From: Arthrobacter sp. ISL-65
Lineage (GTDB): Bacteria; Actinomycetota; Actinomycetes; Actinomycetales; Micrococcaceae
Assembly: GCF_018613795.1 (NCBI RefSeq)
Contig: NZ_JAGGPN010000067.1
Span: 1 to 34,890 of the forward strand
Reading direction: 5' to 3'
DNA length: 34,890 nucleotides
The notes beneath the pieces are model-generated. The model had not been told where the DNA came from, searched no databases, and worked only from the letters and a program-made list of their open reading frames with translations. Made by a program: the position numbers and the translations under genes. Of this stretch, positions 24,603 to 31,789 are shown piece by piece (the stretch's first letter is position 1; the number at the start of each line of letters is the position of its first letter).

Positions 24603-27093
24603 GTGACTGCCACCACTTCCCACACCTCCATCCAGAATGCCCTCCGTGATGCCGCCTGGATTTCCCCCGTAGAGACGGGCTGCACGAAGGCCGGCAACCG
24701 GCCCGCCTACTGGCTCCGGGGTACCTTCAACTGGACCCCGGACGCCCCGAAGGCTGCCAATGAACGGGCTGTTGTGCATGCCACCGCCCACGGCATCTAC
24801 GAGCTCTTCGTCAATGGAACGCGCGTTGGCGAGGACGAACTGGCTCCGGGCTTCACGTCCTACCGGAAGCGACTCCAGGTGCAGCAGTGGGACATCACCG
24901 AGCTGCTGGTCAGCGGCGAAAACGTTGTTGCCGCCCTGCTGTCGGACGGGTGGTTCCGTGGCAGGCACGGCTTCGAGCGCCGGCCGGACGGCTTCGGCAC
25001 CGAGACCGCCTTCCTGGCCTCGGTCACCAACGCCCCCGGCACGGAGACTTTCCTCAGCACCGGCGAAAGCTGGCTCTGCCGCGAAAGCCACATCACCCGC
25101 GCCGACCTGATGGACGGGCAGACCACCGATTTCCGCCGCCACGATCCTGCCTGGCTCAGCCCGTCCGGCTCTGCCGGGACAGCGGGAACGACGGCGGAGG
25201 GCTGGGTTCCGGTGGTCCGGCCAGCCGGTCCGCTGAACGAGGACCGCTCCCGGCTGGTCCGGCCGGTCTCGCCGCCGGCGCGGCGCATCGAGGAGTTGCC
25301 ACCCGTCGCGGTGGCAACCCCGGCGCCGGGCATCACCGTCGTCGATTTCGGGCAGAACATTAACGGCTGGGTCCGGCTGGGCAGCCTGGGGCCGGAAGGG
25401 ACGCGGACGGTCCTCCGGCATGGCGAGGTTTTGGACGATGCCGGGCTGGTTTCAACAGAGAACCTTCGGGCCTTCAACTTCGCCACCAAGACGCCTTTGC
25501 CTGCCGGACAGGTCGACGAGGCTGTCTCTGCCGGCCGGCCGGAGGACGTCTTCGAGCCCCGGCACACCACACACGGCTTCCGCTACGTCCAGGTCGAGGG
25601 CCAACCCGGGCCCCTCGCTGCCGAGGACATCGCCGCCGTCGTGGTGCACACACCCCTCGACCGCACCGGCTGGTTTGAATGCAGCGATCCGCGGCTGAAC
25701 GCCCTGCATGACGCCATCTCCTGGAGCTTCCGCGGCAATGCCTGCGAGGTGCCCACCGACTGCCCGCAACGGGAGAGGTCGGGCTTCACGGGCGACTGGC
25801 AGGTTTTCGTGGACACGGCGGCCCTGATGTTCGATGTTGCCGCGTTCAGCGAAAAGTGGCTCAGGGATCTCGCGGCCGACCAGCGGCCCGACGGGCGGGT
25901 GCCCACGATCGTGCCCAACCCCGCCGGCGACGGCCCCTCCGGCAACGCCTTCGAAGACATGGCCGCGGGCTCGGCCGGCTGGGGTGATGCCGCCGTGCTC
26001 GTCCCGTGGTCCCTCTGGCGAGCTTATGGGGACAAGCTGGCGCTGGCCCGGGCGTTCCCGTCCATGCGCGGATGGGTCGACTACGCTGCCGCGGCCGCGG
26101 CCGGCGCCCGCCATCCGGAACGGTCCGGCCGGCGTCCCGTGCCGCTGGCGCACGAGGAGTTCCTGTGGGACACCGGCTTCCATTTCGGGGAGTGGCTCGA
26201 GCCGGACAGCCCCGCCCAAACCGGACCCGTCACGGGACCACGGGATCGTCGCCACGGCCTACCTGTTCCGCTCCGCCAGCGTCCTGGCAGGTGCTGCCAA
26301 GGTGCTGGGGGACGCGGCCGCGGCAGCAAAATATGGAGCCCTGGCAGAGCAGGTGCTGGCCGCCTGGCGGATGGAGTACCTGGACCAAAACGGCATCCTG
26401 GGCGAGGAGTCCCAGGGGCACCATGTTCGTGCCCTGGCCTTCGGGCTGGTGCCGGAAGCTCTTGCGCACAGGACGGCGGCCCGGCTGGTGGAGCTAATCC
26501 GCGGCAACGGGAGCCGGCTCGGCACCGGGTTCCTGGCCACGGGGCTGCTGCTGCCCGTCCTTGCCGACCACGGTTACCTGGACGTCGCCTACGAGCTGCT
26601 GCTCTCCACCGGGACGCCTTCCTGGCTGGGAATGTTGGAGGCCGGTGCCACCACCATGTGGGAGTGGTGGGACGGGGTGACGGACCAGGGTGCCCGCGGT
26701 TCCCTGAACCATTACAGCAAGGGCGCGGTGGGGTCGTTCCTGTACACCCACATGGCCGGCATCCGCCTGCCGGAGGATCCGGCACCGGAGGAGACCGCCT
26801 ACCGGCGGGTGACTATCGCCCCGCAACCCGGCGGCGGAATCACGTCGGCCAGCGCCGCCGTCGTAACTTCCCAAGGCCGCATCAGCGTTGCCTGGACGCT
26901 TGGGCACGGGCAGTTCACGCTCGAAGTGGACCTGCCCGACGGCGTTCGGGCCGCCGTCGAGCTCCCGGACGGCAGCAGCAGGCCGGTGTTCGGAGGAAGG
27001 CATCACTTTTCCTGCCAGCTGGTTGGGCGCGCCGAAACTCACCTAAGTACGGTTCGTTTCGGCACGCCCGCCCTGCAGCTGGACCAGACTTAG
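24603..27093 (+). pseudogene. Alpha-L-rhamnosidase, GH78 (second copy), single frameshift
   Basis: The first reading frame runs from a GTG at 24603 (AAGGAG 5 nt upstream) through the N-terminal GH78 domains, with TAHGIYELFVNGTRVG, APGFTSYRKRLQ, VVDFGQNINGW and the catalytic block TDCPQRERSGFTGD near 385-400, up to FHFGEWLEPDSPAQ. The protein continues in the +1 frame from about 26235 with DHGIVATAYLFRSA, the late catalytic motif ATTMWEWWDG and a normal C-terminus ending at 27093. The junction lies between 26205 and 26240, in a C/A-run stretch. The total of 2491 nt equals 830 codons plus one base, so one inserted base (or two missing) explains it. It is either a real recent inactivation or a sequencing error. 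There is no signal peptide. It differs clearly from the first GH78, so the two are not recent duplicates. Confidence 0.85.
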
Positions 27094-27713
27094 ATGATCG
27101 CCGCGCGCAGTTCCTTGGCGGCCAGTTCCGGGTCAGCGGCGCTGTAGATGGCACCGCCGGCGACGGCCACATCGGCGCCCGCCCGCTGGACGGCTTCGAT
27201 CGTGGAGAGGTTCACGCCGCCGGCGACGGAGAACGGGACGCGGGCTTCCTCGCCGGCGCTCAGCAGCACGTTCAGGTTGTAGCCGGGCTGGGCCTGCTCG
27301 TCCAGGCCGGCGTGCATCTCGACGAACTTCGCGCCCAGGGCGCGGACTTCCTTGGCGCGGGTCACCTTGTCCTTGATGCCGATCAGGTCCACAACGACAC
27401 CCTTGCTGTGGGCCTTGGCTGCCTTGACGGCACCGGCGATGGTGGAGTCGTCGGCGGCGCCCAGCACGGTGATCAGGTCGGCGCCGGCCTTGAAGGCGAT
27501 GTCGGCTTCGAGTTCGCCGGCGTCCATCGTCTTGAGGTCCGCGAAAACGATCTTGTCCGGGTGGGCGTTCTTGATGGCGGTAATTGCGGAAAGCCCTTCG
27601 CTCTTCACCAGGGGCGTTCCGAGCTCGATGATGTCAACGTGCTCGGCCACCTTGCCGGCAAGTTCGAGGGCGGCTTCGGTGGTGAGGAGGTCGATTGCGA
27701 CTTGCAGTTTCAT
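27090..27713 (-). CDS. hxlA: 3-hexulose-6-phosphate synthase
   Basis: The 207-residue single-domain TIM barrel of the OMP decarboxylase superfamily condenses formaldehyde with ribulose 5-phosphate, the first step of the ribulose monophosphate pathway. The start MKLQVAIDLL, the DIIELGTPLVKSEG strand and the catalytic D-x-K-x-x-D motif (ADLKTMDAGELE, near 58-69) are characteristic, as are VVVDLIGI and the phosphate loop FSVAGGVN. It lies 75 bp downstream of hxlB, so the pair forms one operon. Its stop codon overlaps that of the convergent rhamnosidase (27090-27093). In a non-methylotroph it serves formaldehyde detoxification and assimilation, which matches the betaine-type transporter and mycothiol dehydrogenase nearby. 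Confidence 0.95.
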   Translation of the reverse strand: MKLQVAIDLLTTEAALELAGKVAEHVDIIELGTPLVKSEGLSAITAIKNAHPDKIVFADLKTMDAGELEADIAFKAGADLITVLGAADDSTIAGAVKAAKAHSKGVVVDLIGIKDKVTRAKEVRALGAKFVEMHAGLDEQAQPGYNLNVLLSAGEEARVPFSVAGGVNLSTIEAVQRAGADVAVAGGAIYSAADPELAAKELRAAII

Positions 27714-27788
27714 GTGTTTTTCCTTGATTTGAGAGGGTTTTTGGTGAATTGGTGGCGTGAGGGGCTTGCTGGGTTCGGAGCCGCAGCG

Positions 27789-28406
27789 CTACTCGAGGTT
27801 TGCGTGGCGCAGCCAGAGGTCTTCCGCAGCTGCGGCATCCTCATCCCAGAGGCTTTGGAACACTGCCTCGGTGGTGATGAACAGCACCTGCTCGAACAGG
27901 CTCCCTGAGTACTGGCGCGAGACTGCTGACCCGTGATCCGTCTTCTGGACTCCCGGAATTACAACGACGGCGGACGCCGACTCCGCGAGCGGGGAACCGG
28001 GGTTCGTGGTGTAGACGGCCACCCGCGCGCCTTGGGCGGCAGCGGTCTGGGCTGCCTTCACGACGCTTGACGTCGTGCCGGAGCCGGAGGCGGCCAGCAG
28101 GACATCTCCGGTGCGGATGGCGGGTGCGGTGGTCTCGCCCACCACGTGCACCGTCAACCCCAGGTGCATGAGCCTCATGGCGGCCATCTTCAGGACGAGG
28201 CCGCTGCGGCCCGCGCCCGTGACGAAGATCCGTTCTGCGTCCTTGATTTCCGACGCCAGGGCGGCAACCTGCTCCGGATCCACCCGGGCGGCGGTCCGCT
28301 GGATCTCATCCAGGACCAGGAGCTGGTTCCTGGTGACCGCTGCTGCCGGAACTGCGGTGGACGTTCCTGCCGGTGCGGCGGGAAGGGTGTCGGTGATGAC
28401 ACTCAA
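27789..28406 (-). CDS. hxlB: 6-phospho-3-hexuloisomerase
   Basis: The 205-residue SIS-domain isomerase converts hexulose 6-phosphate to fructose 6-phosphate, completing formaldehyde fixation. The SIS fold shows IFVTGAGRSGLVLKMAAMRL near 60-79, HLGLTVHVVGETTAPAI near 81-97 and the sugar-phosphate loop LLAASGSGTTSSVV near 103-116. The gene ends with the characteristic SLFEQVLFITTEAVFQSLW stretch. The start is a TTG at 28404-28406 with GGAGG 6 nt upstream. The N-terminal 25 residues are an Ala/Pro-rich extension. It heads the hxlBA operon and is divergent from a LuxR-type regulator across 131 bp. Confidence 0.94.
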   Translation of the reverse strand: MSVITDTLPAAPAGTSTAVPAAAVTRNQLLVLDEIQRTAARVDPEQVAALASEIKDAERIFVTGAGRSGLVLKMAAMRLMHLGLTVHVVGETTAPAIRTGDVLLAASGSGTTSSVVKAAQTAAAQGARVAVYTTNPGSPLAESASAVVVIPGVQKTDHGSAVSRQYSGSLFEQVLFITTEAVFQSLWDEDAAAAEDLWLRHANLE

Positions 28407-28456
28407 GGGTTACCTCCTTCGGGACGATATTGCCTTTCCATCTTCGGATGCTAAAC

Positions 28457-28496
28457 GGGTGGGCGCCACGGCATGATCGGACGGTTTAACCCACCC
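28457..28496. promoter_or_regulatory. Inverted repeat in the hxlB/LuxR divergent region
   Basis: GGGTGGG at 28457-28463 and CCCACCC at 28490-28496 are perfect complements with 26 nt between them. An AAAC/GTTT pair lies near the arms. The position, 51 bp from hxlB, suits a binding site for the divergent LuxR-type regulator, but only one instance is visible. Confidence 0.4.
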
Positions 28497-28525
28497 AAAG
28501 GGATAGGCATCGCCACGGATTCCAA

Positions 28526-28531
28526 TACAAT
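28526..28531 (+). promoter_or_regulatory. -10 box for a leaderless transcript
   Basis: TACAAT ends 6 nt before the GTG start at 28538, and there is no ribosome-binding site in between. This spacing places the transcription start on the G of the start codon, the standard geometry of leaderless mRNAs in actinobacteria. Confidence 0.6.
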
Positions 28532-28537
28532 GGACGG

Positions 28538-29866
28538 GTGTCCGCTATCACCGAAGCCACCAGCCCTCCCTCCGCGCCCGAGACCGCCGAAGGCCTGAAG
28601 CCCCTGCTTCAGGCGATCGCGCGGCTGTCCGCGGCTCCGCTGTCCCAGATTGCACAGCGCTTGCACCAGGCCACCCTCCCTTACCTGCGGAGCAGCGCCC
28701 TGGTGATCTTTACCGAAGACTGCACGGGCCGGCCGCAGAAGAAGTCCGGCGACGAGGCCGTCATCAGCCAGGTGTCCATCGCCGAACTAGACGCCATCCG
28801 GGCGACACTTTCAGAAAGCGAAACGTGGCATGGCCGGACACCGATCGGCGGTCGGGAGCGCCCTGTCCTTGCCCTCCCCTCGCCCACAAATGCGCTTCTG
28901 GTTCTGGTCGATCCCCAGCCGGTGGCGGGCGAAGCCGGTGCGGGACTTTCCGGGCAGGAAGTTCCGGTGCCATGGCTGGTCCGCTACCTGTGGACCCTCG
29001 CGGCCGAGCGTATCCGCGAAAAGGTGGCGGATGCACCGCCGTCGTATCTCATCGAATCCCGGGCGGCGTCCGCCGAACGGGTCAGGGTGACGGCGGAGTT
29101 GGTGGACCGGCATTCGACGACGCTGGAGACCCTGCTCGCGGCGCTGCGCTCCCCCTCCCTGACTGACGAGGTGGCACGGAAGTCCGCCACGGACGTCGCC
29201 GCCAAGGCCCTGGTGGAACTGCGGACCCTAAACGACCGCACTACAGAACTCGTCGAAGAACCTGTTGCGACGGCGTTCCAGCGCCTCCGTGAGGATCTTC
29301 GCCCGCTCATGCACTTCAGCGGCATCGACGTCCAGTTCATCGAGCCGCCGGTCAATGGCCGGGCACTTCCCGGGGAAGTTGCGCATGCTGCCCGGGCCAT
29401 CGTCAGGGGCCTCGTGCTGGCCATGGTTGAACAGCCGGACGTGCGGCGCATCCGCACCCAGTGGGATTGCGACGGCGAGAACCTCCTCATCAACGTCCGC
29501 GATGACGGCCTGGGCAGCCTTTCCGCCGAGGCCCCCAGCATCGCCCGCCTGGCGCAACGGGTGGAGGTCCTGGACGGCCGGATGACGATTGACTTGATGC
29601 AGGGGTGGGGTGCCGACGTCGCCGTCACACTTCCGCTGGACCCGCCCGGGCGCAAGCTGCCCGACGTCGCTGCCTGGAACCTGGGCGACCGCGAACTCGA
29701 GGTCCTGCAGCTGCTCGCAGCCGGGCAGCGCAACCGGGCGATTGCGGCCAAGCTGCACGTCAGCGAGAACACCGTGAAGTTCCACCTCCGCAACATCTAC
29801 CGCAAGCTCGGCGCCACGTCGCGCACCGAGGCGATCGCCTTGGCGCATAGCAACGGCCTGCGCTAG
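28538..29866 (+). CDS. LuxR-type regulator fused to a degenerate histidine-kinase core
   Basis: The 442-residue protein has an N-terminal GAF-like sensory region (about 20-165), a HisKA_3-like dimerisation segment (about 175-235), a GHKL ATPase-like region (about 260-367) and a NarL/LuxR helix-turn-helix (about 380-440: LGDRELEVLQLLAAGQRNRAIA and SENTVKFHLRNIYRKLG in order). The usual ExHD phosphoacceptor appears as ELVD (V189 in place of His). The N-box is lost (RGLVLAM where QEALTN is usual), and only NVRDDGLGS of the ATP-binding boxes remains. There is no receiver domain. It thus looks like a NarX/DesK-type sensor joined directly to its output domain and acting without phosphorelay. It is divergent from hxlBA and probably regulates it, although the ligand is unknown. 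Confidence 0.85.
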   Translation: MSAITEATSPPSAPETAEGLKPLLQAIARLSAAPLSQIAQRLHQATLPYLRSSALVIFTEDCTGRPQKKSGDEAVISQVSIAELDAIRATLSESETWHGRTPIGGRERPVLALPSPTNALLVLVDPQPVAGEAGAGLSGQEVPVPWLVRYLWTLAAERIREKVADAPPSYLIESRAASAERVRVTAELVDRHSTTLETLLAALRSPSLTDEVARKSATDVAAKALVELRTLNDRTTELVEEPVATAFQRLREDLRPLMHFSGIDVQFIEPPVNGRALPGEVAHAARAIVRGLVLAMVEQPDVRRIRTQWDCDGENLLINVRDDGLGSLSAEAPSIARLAQRVEVLDGRMTIDLMQGWGADVAVTLPLDPPGRKLPDVAAWNLGDRELEVLQLLAAGQRNRAIAAKLHVSENTVKFHLRNIYRKLGATSRTEAIALAHSNGLR

Positions 29867-29879
29867 GGAAACTGGCGGC

Positions 29880-30452
29880 ATGGCGATCGAAGTTCGTCCG
29901 GCAACGCAGTTTGAGGACGTGAAAGCGGTGGTGGGGCCCAAGCGGCCCGATGCGACCGTGTGCTGGTGCCTGAGCTACCGCATCCCGTCAAAGCAGAACG
30001 TTGAGCTGCAGGGCACGGCCCGCGGGGACCTGGTCCAGGAACTGCTTAAGCAGGATCCGCCACCTGGGGTGCTGGCGTACGACGGCGGCGAGGTAGTCGG
30101 GTGGGCAGGCGCCCATCCGCGCGCCGACACCAGCTTCGCCCGCAACCGCCGGATCCCGCACGTGGACGATCTGGACGTGTGGTCGGTGTGGTGCATCCGG
30201 GTCCGGCCGGGGTACCGGGGAAGGGGAATCTCCCATCGGCTGTTGCAGGGCGCCGTCGACTTTGCGCGCTCCTACGGCGCGCCTGCCATCGAGGGTTATC
30301 CGGTGGACAACGAAGGCAAGAAGGTGGACCTCACCATGGCCTACGTGGGCACCCGCAAACTCTTCGAGAAGGCCGGTTTCACCAAGGCCGCCGACACCGG
30401 CTCCGTCCTCAACGGCTTCCCGCGGGTGCTCATGCGCCTTGAGCTGGGCTGA
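29880..30452 (+). CDS. GNAT-family N-acetyltransferase
   Basis: The 190-residue protein has the GNAT fold. Residues VWSVWCIRVRPGYRGRGISHRLLQGAVDFAR (in order, near 100-130) contain the acetyl-CoA pyrophosphate loop R-P-G-Y-R-G-R-G-I. The following strand and helix (APAIEGYPVD, then FEKAGFTKAADTGS) complete the domain. The N-terminal part has an unusual TVCWCLSYR stretch with two cysteines near 26-34, found in a subgroup of actinobacterial GNATs. The acceptor substrate is unknown. It starts 14 bp after the LuxR-type gene, so the two are probably co-transcribed. Confidence 0.9.
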   Translation: MAIEVRPATQFEDVKAVVGPKRPDATVCWCLSYRIPSKQNVELQGTARGDLVQELLKQDPPPGVLAYDGGEVVGWAGAHPRADTSFARNRRIPHVDDLDVWSVWCIRVRPGYRGRGISHRLLQGAVDFARSYGAPAIEGYPVDNEGKKVDLTMAYVGTRKLFEKAGFTKAADTGSVLNGFPRVLMRLELG

Positions 30453-30530
30453 TTGAGCATGACGCCCGACGCCGTTACCCGGCTTAACGCGATGTGGGCC
30501 CCGTCACACTTCCCGGCATAGGATCAGGAC

Positions 30531-31340
30531 ATGGCTTCGAACAATGTCCTTGAATCCGACGCCGAGGGCGAGGGCGGCCAGCAGGGCGGCGTCCAGTCCG
30601 TCGACAGGGCGCTCGCTGTGCTGGAGATACTGGCCCGCGACGGCCATGCAGGCGTGAGCGAAATCGCCGAGGAAATGGGCATCCACAAGTCGACAGTTTC
30701 CAGGCTGCTCGGTTCGCTCGTAGTCCGGGAGATGGTTCATCAGAACAGCGAACGGGGCAAGTATCAGCTGGGGTTTGGCATCCTGCGGCTCGCCAGTTCC
30801 ATTCCCGGCCGGCTGAGCCTGGTCCGCGAGGCACGCCCGGTACTCGAAAACCTGGCCGAGGAATTCAAGGAAACCGTCAACCTCGCCGTTTTACGATCCA
30901 ATTACGCCGTCAACGTGGACCAGGCGATGGGGCCATCAACTCTGGCCACCTACGACTGGGTGGGAAGCCTGACTCCCTTGCACGCGACGTCGAGCGGGAA
31001 AGTCCTGCTCGCAGCGCTGACCGCAGATGAACGGGAGCGCATCCTGAAAGAGACAGGGCTGCCGGCCCGGACGCCGCGGACCATCACCAGGCGCGACAAA
31101 CTCGAAAAGCAGCTGATCGACGTCGCCCACGACGGCTATGCAGTGGTCCTCGAGGAGTTCGAAATAGGGCTGAACTCCATGGCGGTGCCGGTCTACAACC
31201 ACCTGGGAACGGTGATCGGCGCGGTCAGCATCTCCGGCCCGGCCTTCCGCTTCGACCCGGAGAAGACACCCGGCCTCATCGAGGGCCTGGGGCAGGCCGG
31301 CCTGCGGATCAGCGCCAACATGGGTTACACGCGGCGTTAG
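30531..31340 (+). CDS. IclR-family transcriptional regulator
   Basis: The 269-residue regulator has an N-terminal winged helix (about 20-80: VDRALAVLEILARDGHAGVSEIAEEMGIHKSTVSRLLGSL in order) and a C-terminal effector domain (about 95-260) with YDWVGSLTPLHATSSGKVLLA, YAVVLEEFEIGLNSMAVPVYNH and AVSISGPAFRFDPE, all typical. TAGGAT lies 6 nt before the ATG and there is no well-spaced ribosome site, so a leaderless mRNA is likely. It stands next to a decayed serine/threonine dehydratase tail and before the BCCT transporter. A role in serine/glycine or betaine metabolism is plausible but unproven. It is not closely similar to the IclR protein at 19826. Confidence 0.92.
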   Translation: MASNNVLESDAEGEGGQQGGVQSVDRALAVLEILARDGHAGVSEIAEEMGIHKSTVSRLLGSLVVREMVHQNSERGKYQLGFGILRLASSIPGRLSLVREARPVLENLAEEFKETVNLAVLRSNYAVNVDQAMGPSTLATYDWVGSLTPLHATSSGKVLLAALTADERERILKETGLPARTPRTITRRDKLEKQLIDVAHDGYAVVLEEFEIGLNSMAVPVYNHLGTVIGAVSISGPAFRFDPEKTPGLIEGLGQAGLRISANMGYTRR

Positions 31341-31409
31341 ATCGGCCCCTGCACCAGGTCACTCGGGTCGGCGTTGGCGCCGCAGAGGACCACGCAGACC
31401 TTCTCCTTC
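31337..31409 (-). pseudogene. 3' remnant of a serine/threonine dehydratase gene
   Basis: The last 24 or so codons on the minus strand read KEKVCVVLCGANADPSDL followed by VQGPI and a stop. The phrase VCVVLCGAN-DPSDL is the conserved C-terminus of PLP-dependent serine/threonine dehydratases. Upstream of about 31410 the similarity ends abruptly and the frame shows nothing recognisable. The remnant stop overlaps the stop of the IclR gene. This points to deletion of the rest of the gene. Confidence 0.65.
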
Positions 31410-31789
31410 GATGAAGTTTTAGGCGTCGCACTGCCCCTCGGCGCCTGCGGCCTCGAGGTTTCTGGAAACTGCTTTTGCGCAACAGGACTCACGATAGGCA
31501 ACAGACTCAGCATCATAGGCCCGCTGTCAAGAGGTGGCGGTGCAAGAGAAATGTTCTTGACAACGCGTGTGAGCTGGCGCACTCTGTTGCTGAAGGCGAA
31601 GTGTGTTGATTACTGCGGAACCAAATAGGCAACGCTCCGGCGAACTGCCGATCCGCATTCACGAGGTCAGGACCGTCGACGGCGACCGTCATGACCATCG
31701 ACTCCGAGGACGAGCCGAACCGGACGCCGGGCGTAACCGCCAACGGCCACGGCTAAGCCGCCCCACATATTCAGTTAAGGAAACCCCTC
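31410..31789. other. Intergenic region with no recognisable gene
   Basis: Together with the remnant, this is a 449-bp gap between the IclR and BCCT genes. Base composition is less GC-rich at 31410-31620 than around it. Short open frames on both strands lack family motifs and ribosome sites. TTCTTGACAACG near 31553 contains a TTGACA -35-like hexamer, but I could not place a convincing -10. The BCCT promoter must lie here. Confidence 0.5.

Noticed and set aside
26205..26240. Programmed +1 frameshifting in the second GH78 gene
   Set aside because: There is no slippery stop-codon context, downstream structure or family precedent visible. A mutation or sequencing error is simpler.
26241..27908. 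Continuation of the first GH78 reading frame to give a 1101-codon protein
   Set aside because: After about 26235 this frame loses all GH78 similarity and runs antisense through hxlA and hxlB. The true protein continues in the +1 frame and stops at 27093.
31690..31755. 21-codon upstream ORF (MTIDSEDEPN...) before the BCCT gene
   Set aside because: It has no ribosome site and no stalling motif or conserved feature. The likeness to the BCCT N-terminus (MTINSD) is too short to matter.
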